Origin: Paenibacillus sp. P25
Lineage (GTDB): Bacteria; Bacillota; Bacilli; Paenibacillales; NBRC-103111
NCBI GenBank assembly: GCA_024704175.1
Contig: CP085629.1
Location: 6,942,001-7,006,000, forward strand
Direction: 5' to 3'
Length of the DNA: 64,000 nt
How positions within the stretch are numbered: position 1 is the first letter of the stretch; each line of letters begins with the position of its first letter. The position numbers were made by a program, and so were the translations under genes. Positions 18,333 to 28,044 of the stretch are shown here, piece by piece. Under the pieces are notes generated by a model that saw only the letters and a program-made list of their open reading frames with translations, did not search any database and was not told where the DNA came from.

Positions 18333-19172
18333 ATGAAACTCATTGGAATCGGAGACGCCGTTGTAGATTATTACAAAGATCAGGGGATGATCTACCCGGG
18401 CGGCAGTGTAGTCAATGTGGCCGTAGCCGCGAGGCGGAACGGGGCGGAGCAAAGCGCCTACCTGGGAATTCTGGGCACGGATTTGGCGGGGGATCACCTC
18501 ATCCGGAGCATGAACGAAGAAGGCGTCGATGTCAGCCGGGTTAGAAGAGTCGAAGGGCCGACAGGGGAGGCGATGGTCACTTTGAACGAAGAGGGCGACC
18601 GCATATTCATCGGGACGAATAAGGATACACGGGTAACCTCTATGGTCTCGCTGACGCTCAATCCGGAGGATGTGGCCTATATCCGGAATTACGATATCGT
18701 TCACTCCTGCATTAGCATTCACCGGGGATTCGAGAAGGAGCCGCCGAAGATCGGGGGCAAGATCCTCTCCTTCGACTTCTCATCGCAGGATTATTGGACC
18801 ATGAAGGATGTTGAGGAGGTGTGTCCCTATTTATCCTATGCATTCTTCTCGGGCAGCGGTATGGAGCCTTCGGAGATCGGCGAGCTTATCGACTACGTTC
18901 ACCGGCTGGGCGTAGGGGTGGTCGGGGTTACAAGGGGCGACAAGCCTGCGATATTCTCGGAGCACGGCGTAAGCTTCGTGCAGAATCCTTCTCCCGCCAG
19001 GGTGGTGGATACGATGGGAGCGGGGGATTCGTTTATCGGGGCGTTTCTGACGAAGTATGCGGCGACCAAAGATATGGCCCGCTCTCTGCAGAAGGCGGCG
19101 GATTATGCCGCGGCGGTCTGCTCGTATTACGGGGCGTTCGGACGAGGACTCGAGCTGCCTTCCCTGGGTTAA
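18333..19172 (+). CDS. frlD: Fructosamine 6-kinase, PfkB family
   Basis: A 279-residue ribokinase-family enzyme that phosphorylates fructosamines at C6 before FrlB cleaves them. The N-terminal MKLIGIGDAVVDYYKDQGMI YPGG... matches FrlD, and the C-terminal PfkB signature VVDTMGAGDSFIGAFLTKYA carries the catalytic Asp. GGGAGG precedes the ATG. It lies 43 bases after frlM and completes the catabolic pathway. Confidence 0.88.
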   Translation: MKLIGIGDAVVDYYKDQGMIYPGGSVVNVAVAARRNGAEQSAYLGILGTDLAGDHLIRSMNEEGVDVSRVRRVEGPTGEAMVTLNEEGDRIFIGTNKDTRVTSMVSLTLNPEDVAYIRNYDIVHSCISIHRGFEKEPPKIGGKILSFDFSSQDYWTMKDVEEVCPYLSYAFFSGSGMEPSEIGELIDYVHRLGVGVVGVTRGDKPAIFSEHGVSFVQNPSPARVVDTMGAGDSFIGAFLTKYAATKDMARSLQKAADYAAAVCSYYGAFGRGLELPSLG

Positions 19173-19273
19173 AGCGGTCTGCGAGCGGATCTGTTAACGG
19201 GACTTCCCTATCTGCTATAATACTATTAAACCTTGCATGGTGATCGATTTCTTCGGTTATAGGAGCCCTTGTA

Positions 19274-19996
19274 ATGAAATTAAACAATGCCAGTGTCAAA
19301 CCGCTATATATCCAAGTAATGGATGCCATCAAGAAAAACATCAACGAAGGCTTCTACCGGATCGGCGCCCAGTCGCCGCCGGAGCCGGAGCTCTGCGCCA
19401 TGTTCGGCGTCAGCCGGATCACAACAAGACGGGCCATTGCGGAGCTGGTGGATGAAGGGATTCTTCAGAAGCTGCACGGTAAAGGCACCTTCGTTACCAA
19501 TAATAAGCTGAAACGAGAGCTGATTGCCGTCAACGGGTTTACGGATTTTCTTCTGGAATCCGGGAAAAACCCGCAGACCCGCATTCTCTCCAAGAAAATA
19601 ACGGCGGCGACGAAGCGGCAGGCGGAGGCGCTAGCTGTCGATCGCGGGGCCTCCCTATTCGAACTGATCCGGATTCACCTGGCGGGGGAGGAGCCGATTC
19701 ATCTGGAGAACAGCTATTACGCTCTATCCCGATTCCCGGAGCTGGATAAGCATGTGCAGAATTCCACCTCAACGTATCGCATTCTTAAGGATGTTTTCGG
19801 CGTTCAAGCGGCCAGAAACACCAAGACGCTGAATGTCAGCAGCGCTACGGCCGAGCAAGCTTCGCTGCTCAACTGTACGCAGGACACGCCTTTATACCAC
19901 TTGGAGAAAACCGCGTACGATCAGGAAGGGGTTCCCATCCATTACACCGTGTCCCTGCTGCCGACGACCAAGGTTTCCTTTACCATTAATTCCTGA
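19274..19996 (+). CDS. frlR: GntR/HutC family repressor of the frl operon
   Basis: A 240-residue regulator. The GntR winged helix (about 1-75: PPEPELCAMFGVSRITTRRAI, GKGTFV) is followed by a UTRA ligand domain (about 95-235). It is encoded immediately after frlD on the same strand; in Bacillus subtilis frlR is divergent. TAGGAGCCC precedes the ATG. The tandem palindromes before frlB are its likely sites. Confidence 0.78.
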   Translation: MKLNNASVKPLYIQVMDAIKKNINEGFYRIGAQSPPEPELCAMFGVSRITTRRAIAELVDEGILQKLHGKGTFVTNNKLKRELIAVNGFTDFLLESGKNPQTRILSKKITAATKRQAEALAVDRGASLFELIRIHLAGEEPIHLENSYYALSRFPELDKHVQNSTSTYRILKDVFGVQAARNTKTLNVSSATAEQASLLNCTQDTPLYHLEKTAYDQEGVPIHYTVSLLPTTKVSFTINS

Positions 19997-20004
19997 AAAA
20001 GATT

Positions 20005-20047
20005 CAGCCCCCGGCGCAGGTGATGCGTGCGGGGGCTGACTTTTTAT
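20005..20047 (+). terminator. Terminator after frlR
   Basis: CAGCCCCCG / GCGGGGGCTG arms are followed by ACTTTTTATT nine bases after the frlR stop. Confidence 0.88.
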
Positions 20048-20061
20048 TCAGAGCTTCTTAT

Positions 20062-20788
20062 TCAGAGCTTCGGCTTGGAGGGAGCGCAGGCTCCGTCTTC
20101 GCAGACCGCACCCGCTTCGGAAGAACCCGCATCATTCAGAACGACGAGCGGCTGATGTTCCTCCCAAGCCTTCTCTAGGGCTTGAGTGAAAACTTCGACA
20201 GGCTCGCGCGCCGGAAACGGCATATTTGCGGTCAATCACGAAGAACGGAACGCCGCGTACACCCAGCCGGGCTGCCTCTTCCTCATCATGGCGAACCTCT
20301 TGGGCGAATTCTCCGCCCGCCAGCATCCGAAGAGCTTCATCGCGGTCCAAACCTGCCTCGGCCGCCAGCGCCGCCAAAGCTTCATGATCGCCGATATGCT
20401 TCGATTCCGTAAAATAGGCCCGCAGCGACCGTTCGGCCACTTCGTGCATTTTGCCGTGTTTCGCGGCGAAATGCGTCAAGCGGTGCGCATCGAACGTATT
20501 GGTCGGGATCGCCGTGTCAAAATGATAAGCAAGGCCGACCGTACGCGCCTGCTCGGTGACGTTATCGTTCATCGCCTTGGCCTGCTCCCGGCTCATGCCG
20601 TATTTGGACGCCAGCATATCATGGACGTCATGGCCCAAGTCGCGTTTCGCCGACGGATCCAGCTCGAAGCTGCGGTAGACGACCTCGACTTGCGTTTTAT
20701 GCGGAAACTCCTCAAGTGCCGCTTCGAACCGGCGTTTGCCGATATAGCAGAACGGGCATACATAATCGGACCATATTTCAACTTTCAT
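20062..20788 (-). CDS. DsbA family oxidoreductase, FrnE-like (frameshifted)
   Basis: A thioredoxin-fold protein of about 241 residues with the active-site CPFC in SDYVCPFCYIGKRRFE near the N-terminus and the cis-Pro segment GVRGVPFFVID. FrnE-like proteins act as cytoplasmic disulfide isomerases or polyketide isomerases; there is no signal peptide. I start at 20788 because GAGGTG lies six bases upstream. One base is missing near 20205, and the true C-terminus EPVEVFTQALEKAWEEHQP continues to the stop at 20062. It ends in a Cys-containing tail (CEDGACAPSKPKL). Confidence 0.84.
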
Positions 20789-20816
20789 ATAAAGCACCTC
20801 TTTCCTCATGCTTGCG

Positions 20817-20837
20817 TTGTAATCATTGTAGTTACAA
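20817..20837. promoter_or_regulatory. Inverted repeat upstream of the DsbA-like gene
   Basis: TTGTAA-N9-TTACAA forms a 6-bp inverted repeat about 30 bases upstream of the start codon, a position fitting an operator. The layout is like sites of MarR/TetR-type repressors, but no candidate regulator is adjacent. Confidence 0.4.
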
Positions 20838-21021
20838 TTCCTGGCCGTGTCAAGACCGCCCTAAGTCAGAAGGGTTCCCCGCCTTAAGACCAGGTCAAAA
20901 ACCGCCGCCGGTCGGTTTTGCGTAACCCCGGCAAGATCTACAATAGAGACATGAACAGCACGTTCAAATAACGAACGGGCCCGGCCCGAAAGCTTATATA
21001 CCCGAGAGGAGAACAAATCTT

Positions 21022-21225
21022 ATGAGAAAATTGTTTCGTTCCAGAGCCAACAGCGTTGTAACCGGACTTTGCGGAGGCATTGCCGAATTCCTGGGCATCA
21101 GCACTACCTTGGTGCGCCTATTAATGATCATTGCAGCTTTCTGCAGCTTCGGAACGACGGTGCTCCTGTATTTCATCGCCAGCCTGTTTATTCCGAAAGC
21201 GCCTTACATGCACTACCATTATTAA
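21022..21225 (+). CDS. PspC domain membrane protein
   Basis: A 67-residue PspC-type protein: RSRANSVVTGLCGGIAEFLGISTTLVRLL followed by one long hydrophobic helix. PspC domains take part in envelope stress signalling with PspA. GAGAGGAG precedes the ATG. A PspA-type gene follows 44 bases later, so both are probably one transcript responding to membrane damage. Confidence 0.88.
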   Translation: MRKLFRSRANSVVTGLCGGIAEFLGISTTLVRLLMIIAAFCSFGTTVLLYFIASLFIPKAPYMHYHY

Positions 21226-21269
21226 TTCCTGTAAGTACCTAAAAATATTTAATGAGGAGTGTTAACAAG

Positions 21270-21935
21270 ATGGGTGTATTATCTAGAATGTTGGATTTAT
21301 CGAAAGCAGCGGTACATGAGGCGCTGGACAAGTTGGAAAGCCCGGGCATGATGCTGAACCATTACCTTCGCAGCATGGAAGAGGAGATTCATTCCGTACA
21401 GCAGGCGCTGGTGAAGCAGACGGCGGCCGAGCGGGGGCTCGAGCAGCAGATCGCCGATTACAACCGGCTTGCCGGGGAGAGCGAGCGGAAGGCCGCCGAA
21501 GCACTGGCGGATGACCGCCCGGAGGAAGCACGCCAAGCGATCGAACTGAAGCTGGGCTACCTGGACAAAGCGGCCGCCGCCGGCGACGCCTATGAGGCCG
21601 GCAAGCTGCGGCTCGCCGAGCTGGAGCGCCAGCTGGAGCAGGCCAAGGCGGAGTACGCCCGGCCGCAGGCGAAGCGGGACGAGCTTGGAGCAAGGCTGCA
21701 GAAGGCGAAAGCGAAGGTGCAAACCGCAATGCCGAGCTTCAGCGGCGGCGTGGAGACCGGCTCGGCCGCGCGGGGCTTCGGGCGCATCGAGCAGACCATT
21801 CTGCGGCTGGAAGCGCAGGCGGAGCTGAACGAGCGTGCGGCGAAGCAGGAAGGCCCGGCACCGGACGCCGCCCGGGAGGCGCTGATCGAGGAGCAGCTGA
21901 ACCGGCTCAGAAGCGGGGCGCCGCGGCAGGTGTAG
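21270..21935 (+). CDS. PspA/IM30 family phage-shock-type protein
   Basis: A 221-residue coiled-coil protein, largely charged heptad helices with the conserved IM30 opening MGVLSRMLDLSKAAVHEALDKL and SPGMMLNHYLRSMEEEI. Members coat and stabilise stressed membranes. GAGGAG lies about ten bases upstream of 21270; an ATG at 21252 has no ribosome site. The partner PspC gene is directly upstream. Confidence 0.88.
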   Translation: MGVLSRMLDLSKAAVHEALDKLESPGMMLNHYLRSMEEEIHSVQQALVKQTAAERGLEQQIADYNRLAGESERKAAEALADDRPEEARQAIELKLGYLDKAAAAGDAYEAGKLRLAELERQLEQAKAEYARPQAKRDELGARLQKAKAKVQTAMPSFSGGVETGSAARGFGRIEQTILRLEAQAELNERAAKQEGPAPDAAREALIEEQLNRLRSGAPRQV

Positions 21936-21962
21936 CATTTATATCCCTTTGGGGCAATAGAG

Positions 21963-21995
21963 AGGCCGTCCGGACAATCCGGACGGCCTTTATTG
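21963..21995 (+). terminator. Terminator after pspA
   Basis: AGGCCGTCCGGA / TCCGGACGGCCT are perfect 12-bp arms with a 3-nt loop and a short TTTATT tail. Confidence 0.85.
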
Positions 21996-22093
21996 CAGGA
22001 GAGGAAACGGGCCGGGAGCTCCCTTCTGGAAACATTAGGTTTCCTCGTCCTCCCAGTCTCTCTCATCTTCTTCAGGGTAAGACATGATGGCCA

Positions 22094-22468
22094 TTACCCG
22101 ATCAATAATACCTTCAAAAATTCCGATTCCGGATCAACCCGACCGATCACGATAGCGTTCCTTGCAGCGAGATCAAACGTTCTGATATTATTGATCAGAA
22201 CCACCCCGGTCAATTCCGAAAACTGGTTTTGTGGCGGCAAAGCGTGAGTTCCAGGCGTCTTAATTCCCGAAGGGACAGGAAATTCAAAGGTATGTCCCAT
22301 GATTTGGGTCGTCACCGGAACGGTCAACGCAATCTGGTTTAAGGTAGGGTCGATAATTCCGTCCGATATTACGATTGAGGCTCTGTAGCCATTTTGCTCA
22401 TGGCCTCTAGTCGGGTGGTGATTAAACCACACGATGCTGCCTCGTTCAACGGTTCCTGTAATCGGCAT
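22094..22468 (-). CDS. mazF: MazF/PemK family mRNA interferase toxin
   Basis: A 124-residue ribonuclease toxin. The N-terminal RGSIVWFNHHPTRGHEQNGYRASIVIS matches the MazF pattern (G..v...p..G.E..g.RP.vv.s), followed by PVTTQ and LINNIRTFD. GTG-free ATG start overlaps the stop of the upstream antitoxin gene (TAATG). The toxin would cleave mRNA when free and is neutralised by the antitoxin encoded before it. Confidence 0.85.
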   Translation of the reverse strand: MPITGTVERGSIVWFNHHPTRGHEQNGYRASIVISDGIIDPTLNQIALTVPVTTQIMGHTFEFPVPSGIKTPGTHALPPQNQFSELTGVVLINNIRTFDLAARNAIVIGRVDPESEFLKVLLIG

Positions 22469-22737
22469 TAAAAAATTTCATCCCCCACCGAGTCGTCAAT
22501 TAGAATCCCTTGTGACATTTCGGGCTTATTTTTGCCACGCATGGATAATAACAGCTTGCGCAGTTCACGGTTGGATTTGCGCTTTTTCTGGATCGCGGGT
22601 TTTAAGAGGATCCCTTGTTCAGGGATCAGTTGAATTTCAACTTTGGCGCCTAGACCCAAATGTGCTGTTTCCAAGAATTCCTGCGGAATGCGGACGCCCA
22701 TGCTGTTACCCCATTTGCCAATGGTTGTTGTTGTCAC
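22468..22737 (-). CDS. mazE: MazE-type antitoxin, AbrB/SpoVT fold
   Basis: An 89-residue protein with the AbrB-type DNA-binding motif IGKWGNSMGVRIPQEFLE near its N-terminus and a charged C-terminal tail that would occupy the toxin. I start at GTG 22737, since the family begins at T-x-I-x-K-W-G-N-S and AAAGGA lies upstream; the frame extends further but without family similarity. It overlaps mazF by one base. Such antitoxins repress their own operon. Confidence 0.82.
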   Translation of the reverse strand: MTTTTIGKWGNSMGVRIPQEFLETAHLGLGAKVEIQLIPEQGILLKPAIQKKRKSNRELRKLLLSMRGKNKPEMSQGILIDDSVGDEIF

Positions 22738-22998
22738 ATCTACCCGTCCTTTCTTGTGGTCTTGATTCAATATTACCACATCCCCTCGACCTTGTATATC
22801 CACAGTATATCCAAAGGGTGGGGGGATGATACAAAAATGATTCACATAACGGCGGGATTATCCCCTTTGTCAACGTTGACCACCATTTTATGCGAAGAAT
22901 CTTAAACCTATAAGCAGAAAGATGCCACAGGCAAGAGAGTGGTGTTATAATTTGTAAAGGACTCCGGTTGGGATAAATAACCGTCACAAGGAGGCATT

Positions 22999-23307
22999 AT
23001 GAGCAGCATTCAAGGTATTCGTCACATGGTTATTTTCAATCTGAAGTACCCTGTCGGCTCGGCGGAGGCGGAGCAATTTTTAAGCGACGGGAAAGCGGCC
23101 CTGACCTCGATCCCTGTCGTCCGCAACTTTGAGGTGCTGCGGCAGGTCAGCCCCAAGAACGATTATGATTACGGCTTTACCATGGATTTCGCGAGCCAGG
23201 CGGATTACGATGCCTACAACGCGCATCCGCTGCATGTGCAGTTCGTCCGGGAGCGCTGGGAGACCGAAGTAGAGCGGTTCCTGGAGATTGATTTTCAGCC
23301 GAAGTGA
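22999..23307 (+). CDS. Dabb family (stress-responsive A/B barrel) protein
   Basis: A 102-residue dimeric alpha/beta barrel protein with RHMVIFNLKYPVGSAEAEQFL at the start and DYDAYNAHPLHVQFV near the end, the signature of the Dabb family. These small proteins have varied roles, some catalytic, many unknown. AAGGAGG precedes the ATG and TATAAT occurs about 50 bases upstream. Confidence 0.85.
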   Translation: MSSIQGIRHMVIFNLKYPVGSAEAEQFLSDGKAALTSIPVVRNFEVLRQVSPKNDYDYGFTMDFASQADYDAYNAHPLHVQFVRERWETEVERFLEIDFQPK

Positions 23308-23357
23308 AGTTCTCTAGCATCCTATAGGGGCGAAATAACGCGGGGGAGCATGATGAG

Positions 23358-24073
23358 TTATGGCGCTCCGCCCCCTCTGCGGATCCATTTGTATTTTCTT
23401 TCCGGTCTTCCGACAAGGCCATATTGAATGTCCACCTCCACTTCGTTCAAAGACGAGAGGTACTCCAAATATTTTCTTGCCGTCGAGTCGGAAATTCCAA
23501 GCTGACCCGCCAATTCTTCAGCGCTTACGCTGAGCTCGAGCTTTTGCACTTGGTCACGAACTCTTTTCAAAGTGAATTTGTCGATCCCCTTCTGCAGCTG
23601 AGGGGTCTCTGGTTTACGGGCCGCCGCCGCTCCGGGGATATTCAATAATAAATCGATTTCCTTCTGATTCATGGTTTCAATCGATTGCAGTTGCCTCATC
23701 GTCATTCGATAGCGGAGAAGCTCTTCCTTCAATTTGTTGAAATCGATGGGCTTGATTAAATAACTGAAGACGCCGCCGCGAACCGCTTCCGTCACGGTGC
23801 CTGCATCATTGGCCGCCGTAATCGGAATGATATCGATCCCCCGATGCGTTTTCCTGATTTCTCTAAGCAAATCAATGCCGTGCATATCGGGGAGATGGAT
23901 ATCGAGCAAAATCAGATGCGGTTTAATGGCATGAAGAATTTGAGTGGCTTCACTGCCTGTATATGCGGTCGCGACCACATCGAACCCGTCCAATTTTTGT
24001 ATCATCTGCTCATAGACATTCTGACCACCTTGTCATCTTCCACGATCAGTATCTGAATCCTATCATCAGACAA
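23358..24073 (-). CDS. Response regulator, CitB/DctR family (frameshifted)
   Basis: About 238 residues. The receiver domain starts LSDDRIQILIVEDDKVVR, has the phosphoacceptor Asp in LILLDIHLPD and the Lys in YLIKPIDF. The C-terminal half carries an HTH (AEELAGQLGISDSTARKYLEYL). TTG 24073 is chosen because AGGAGGG lies six bases upstream. One A is missing near 24025 (cagaatg), so the N-terminus is in another frame. It pairs with the sensor kinase 36 bases upstream. DctR/CitT-type regulators activate transporters for organic acids. Confidence 0.87.
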
Positions 24074-24109
24074 CGAAATCCCTCCTATGGACTTGATTAC
24101 TCGAAGAAT

Positions 24110-25707
24110 TTAATGATTCATCTCTTTTGGAATGACGATCGTTATTTTGGCTCCCCCAGAGCACTGTCCGCTATATAGATCTGCCCATGCAGCCGCTCCA
24201 GCGACTGTTTCACAATCGTTAAGCCGATTCCATGATTTGAATCGTTTTTGGTCGTATATCCTTCCGTAAAAATCTCCATTTGCCGCTCTTTTGAAATCCC
24301 CGGTCCGTTATCTTGAATGTCAAAGACGATGTCTCTGCCGATATCGGTAAACGATACCTTAACGACGCCTCCGGCCCGATGTTTCTGTTTGACCGCTTCA
24401 ATGGCATTGTCGATGACATTGCCCAAGATCGTGACTAACAATTTCGTATCCAGGGATGGAGGTAGGGAAGACAGCTCGCTTTCATGATCGATCTCGAGTT
24501 CGACTTTGGCTTCCTTGGCGCGGTGAATCTTTCCCAGCAGACAGGCCACAAGGAACGGGTCCCTTACGGAGGAAATGAGAAAAACGATGATATCCTGGCG
24601 CTCCTTGACTTCTCCTGCGATGAGTTTCATGGCCTCGTCATATTGCTCAATGCTAAGGAGCCCGTAGACCGTATTGAGCTTGTTGAGAAATTCGTGGTTC
24701 AGCGCCCGAATGTTCTCCGAGTACGATTTGATCTTCGAAACCTCCTTAAATAATTGCTCGACCTCCAGCTCCGTCCTTATCGTCAGTACAACCCCGCGAA
24801 CCCGGCCATTCTCCGTAATCGGCGAGAAGTCGATGACATATAATTGCCCGCCCAACGGAATATTCTGATTCGTACGTCCCGCCGCGGCGGTCATCACCTC
24901 TCTTATAATGTCTCTTAAGTAAGGCGGCTGAATAGGAGCACCGATGGCAAGAGGGACGTCCGTCCAAAGCTCCCGGGCTCTTCGATTCATTGTAATCACA
25001 TGGTAATCGGTATCTACCGCAACAATACCTTCATGGATGGACTCGACGGTCGCTTCTTTTTCCTTAAAAAGAAATGAAATCTCCTCGGGCTCCAGGCCGA
25101 AAATTTTCCTCTTTACTCTCCGCGCTACGAGGAAAGCCGCAGAAATGCCCAAGATGAGCAGCAAGCAGGCAAGTCCCAATATTTCCTGCCGATACGTAAA
25201 CATTTTCTCTTGGATATCCACATCGAGAAATCCTACGGAAGATACCCCGACAATGTCTCCTTTTGCATTATAAATAGGCGTTTTCGCTTTGATGGCAGGA
25301 CCGGATATCCCTTCCCCGCGGTAAATGACGGACGCATGTTCTTCAAAAACCGGTTCGTTGCTGGTGCCCATCGGTTTTCCGATTTCGCTCGGATCGGGGT
25401 GGGAATACCGGAGGCCTTCTTTGTTGCCGATGACAACATAGCTGGCACCTGTCAATTTTCGTATCGTTTCGGCACTAGGCTGTATTTCCTTCGGCGGATC
25501 GGCGGAATTCAAGGCTTGAACGATCCTTGCGTCATTGGCCGCCAGCTTGGCCACCGCCATGGCTTCTTGTCCGATATACTGCGTCAGAACATCATCGAGA
25601 ATGGTGGTGAACACCGTATAAGAAAGGATCGCACATGCGCAAATCAACGCTGCGATCAGTAAAACCATCTCATTGAAAAGCTTCATTCTTTTCAGGGAAA
25701 ATATCAT
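24110..25707 (-). CDS. Sensor histidine kinase, CitA/DcuS family (3' end frameshifted)
   Basis: About 532 residues. Two membrane helices (about 12-32 and 175-195) flank an extracytoplasmic PAS-like sensor domain. A cytoplasmic PAS domain (about 215-300) is followed by a SpoOB-type dimerisation helix with His in RALNHEFLNKLNT and an ATPase domain (NVIDNAIEA, DNGPGI, GIGLTIV). A missing G near 24155 hides the last residues (GGAKITIVIPKEMNH), ending at 24110. These kinases sense external carboxylates. The divergent GntP permease gene is the expected target. Confidence 0.87.
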
Positions 25708-25761
25708 GGATGCGCTCCTTAGATTGTTCGTTTGTTGTTTAAGTATATCAAAAATGAGAAA

Positions 25762-25775
25762 AGAAAACGTTTACA
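25762..25775. promoter_or_regulatory. Candidate cre site (CcpA)
   Basis: AGAAAACGTTTACA matches the catabolite-responsive element consensus TGWAANCGNTNWCA at all but the first position. It lies between the divergent kinase and permease genes. It would place the system under glucose repression. Inferred. Confidence 0.55.
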
Positions 25776-25910
25776 GGAAATGTAAATAAAGAGTTTATTC
25801 ATTTAAAAGCGAATAATTCGATAATATTACAATCGGCCTCTTGGGCGGCTATAATGATTTCAGATCAATTGATACCGCTTCCAAAACAAATCAGAAGGGA
25901 AGAAACTTCT

Positions 25911-27296
25911 ATGACAGGCCATGATATGGAATTGCTCAGCATTGCTGCTTGCAGCATTATCTTGCTGATTGTCCTTATTGTCTCCAAGCTTCGCTTGCAT
26001 CCATTGCTGGCATTGCTGATCGTCTCCGTCGGCGTAGGACTGACGTCGGGACTCAGTATCGACAAACTCGCCAAATCCATTGAAGATGGAGCGGGGAATA
26101 CGCTGGGCGGCGTAGGCCTCACGGTAGCGCTTGGGGCCATGCTCGGCAAGCTTCTGGCCGATTCGGGAGCCAGCGACCGCATAGCCTCCGCGATTGTCAG
26201 CCGCTCGAACCCTCGAAGCTTGCCGTGGCTGATGGGAGTCGCCGCCTTCATTATCGGCATCCCGATGTTCTTCGAGGTCGGACTGATTATCATGCTGCCT
26301 TTGATTTTCAATATCGCCAGCCAATTGGAAAAGCAGGGCGGCACCAAAGGATCACCTTACATGCTTGTCGGGGTCCCAGTTATAGCGTCGCTGGCTACCA
26401 TGCACGGAATGGTCCCTCCTCATCCCGGACCGCTAACCGCTATCACAGCTCTTAAGGCGAACCTGGGAAAGACGATGATTTACGGCTTTCTCTGTGCCAT
26501 TCCAACGGTTATCCTATCCGGACCGATATACGCAAGGTTCATCGCCCCTCGGGTCCATGTCCGTCCGGATGACCAACTGCTGAAGGAGTACACGACGGAT
26601 AAGGAAACGAAGGAAGCGGGAAAGCCTGTTCCTATCCTCTCTGCGCTCATCACGATATTATTGCCGGTTTTGATGATGCTGGGCCGCACGTTGGCGGAAA
26701 CGATGGTCGCTAAAAATACATTCGTATACAAAGCGGCCCAATTCGTCGGAGACCCCGTAATGGCCATGATGATCGGGCTCATCGTCGCAATCCTATTGCT
26801 TGGATACGCACGGGGAGCGGATACGGATAAACTCCGTCATTCGCTTGGCGCCAGCCTGAAACCGATTGCAGGCATCTTGTTGATTATTGCCGGGGGCGGC
26901 TCCTTCGCCAAGGTGTTAACGGATTCTCACGTAGGCGATGCGATTGTGCATCTGTCCTCCAGCTTCCCGCTCCCTGCGATCGCCTTGGGATGGGTCATTT
27001 CGGCCTTGTTATCCGTATCCACGGGATCCGCTACGGTTGGCATCGTCGGAGCCTCCAGCCTGCTGGCGCCGCTGGTTGCGGCTAACCCGAGCATCAACTC
27101 ATCGCTTCTGATCGTGGCGATCGGCTCCGGCTCGTTATTTTTCAACTACGCGAACCATGCGGGCTTCTGGCTGGTGAAGGAATCCTTCGGCATGTCGATG
27201 GGCGAGACTTTTAAAACGAACACCGTCATCCAATCGATCATCGGGGTTGTCGGCCTGATCATGGCGCTGCTTCTCAGTTTATTTCCAAGCCTCTGA
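25911..27296 (+). CDS. GntP family gluconate/organic acid:H+ symporter
   Basis: A 461-residue transporter with about 12-14 helices. GntP-family segments seen: HPLLALLIVSVGVGLTSG, GAMLGKLLADSGASDRIA, MHGMVPPHPGPLTAI, GGGSFAKVLTDSHVGDAI and STGSATVGIVGA. ATG 25911 follows GAAGGGAAG. A divergent two-component system and a cre-like site suggest substrate induction and carbon catabolite repression. Gluconate is the family default, but a CitA-type sensor suggests another hydroxy acid is possible. Confidence 0.88.
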   Translation: MTGHDMELLSIAACSIILLIVLIVSKLRLHPLLALLIVSVGVGLTSGLSIDKLAKSIEDGAGNTLGGVGLTVALGAMLGKLLADSGASDRIASAIVSRSNPRSLPWLMGVAAFIIGIPMFFEVGLIIMLPLIFNIASQLEKQGGTKGSPYMLVGVPVIASLATMHGMVPPHPGPLTAITALKANLGKTMIYGFLCAIPTVILSGPIYARFIAPRVHVRPDDQLLKEYTTDKETKEAGKPVPILSALITILLPVLMMLGRTLAETMVAKNTFVYKAAQFVGDPVMAMMIGLIVAILLLGYARGADTDKLRHSLGASLKPIAGILLIIAGGGSFAKVLTDSHVGDAIVHLSSSFPLPAIALGWVISALLSVSTGSATVGIVGASSLLAPLVAANPSINSSLLIVAIGSGSLFFNYANHAGFWLVKESFGMSMGETFKTNTVIQSIIGVVGLIMALLLSLFPSL

Positions 27297-27428
27297 TCAA
27301 GGAGTCGGGAATATTTCACGAGCGTCTTGTTTTTCTAAAATCAAAGTCTCCGCCTTGCAGCCCGGCATTAGCGGTTATAATGAGGGCAGAGGGGCGCTGG
27401 CCCCATCCTGTCTGGAGGTGGTCGCGGG

Positions 27429-27987
27429 GTGGCTGTACCTGTAAATTCTCAGCAAAGACGCGGGATTTTTCTAATCAGCGGCATTATGGCAAGCGGGAAG
27501 TCGACTGTAGCCCAGTCGCTGGCCGAGGAAATGGACAAATCCGTTCACGTGCGCGGCGATGTGTTTCGCCGAATGATCGTTTCCGGGCGGGCGGAGATGG
27601 TGCCGGAGGCGCCGGAGGAGGCCTTGTCGCAGCTAAAGCTCCGTTACCGGCTGGCCGCGGGTCGCGGCGGATGCTTATTTTGAAGCGGGTTTTAACGTGG
27701 TTCTGCAGGACGTTGTCTTAGGCCCGGAATTGAAGGAGTTCACGGAATGGATCCGTAACCGCCCGCTTTATGTGGTGGTGCTGGCTCCGAACCCCGAGGC
27801 GGTCGCTGTCAGAGAGGCGGGACGCGGCAAGAAAGGCTACGGGCCGTGGACCGTAGACGCGCTAGACAACATTCTGCGCAAGGAAACGCCGCGAATCGGC
27901 TTATGGATAGACTCTTCCGACCAGACCCCGGCGGAGACCGTTCGTGAGATTTTAGACAGGGCATGGAGTGAGGCCGGCGTTGAGTGA
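27429..27987 (+). CDS. P-loop AAA family kinase-like protein (frameshifted)
   Basis: About 185 residues. Walker A is GIMASGKST near residue 18, then HVRGDVFRRMIVSG and FNVVLQDVVLGPELKEF. This pattern is seen in small P-loop kinases related to chloramphenicol or nucleotide phosphotransferases. GTG start at 27429 with GGAGGT nine bases upstream. An extra G near 27660 (gccgcgggtcgcg) splits the frame. Substrate unknown; it may phosphorylate a small metabolite. Confidence 0.75.
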
Positions 27988-28004
27988 ACCCGGCTCACTC
28001 CTTT
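27982..28004 (+). terminator. Terminator overlapping the kinase stop codon
   Basis: GAGTGA-N7-TCACTC followed by CTTTTAA. The stop codon TGA lies in the 5' arm. Confidence 0.7.
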
Positions 28005-28014
28005 TAAGCATACG

Positions 28015-28044
28015 TTGACATGAAACCAAAAGGTTTCGTATAAT
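28015..28044 (+). promoter_or_regulatory. Consensus promoter with internal ArsR operator
   Basis: TTGACA (28015-28020) and TATAAT (28039-28044) are both consensus, 18 bases apart. The spacer contains GAAACCaaaaGGTTTC (28022-28037), a perfect palindrome. A bound repressor would block RNA polymerase. The SRPBCC-ArsR operon starts 95 bases downstream, so its ArsR protein is the likely repressor. Confidence 0.82.

Noticed and set aside
20041-20075. Direct duplication of TTATTCAGAGCTT
   Set aside because: A 13-base tandem copy at the end of the DsbA-like gene. It could be an assembly slip and does not indicate mobile DNA.
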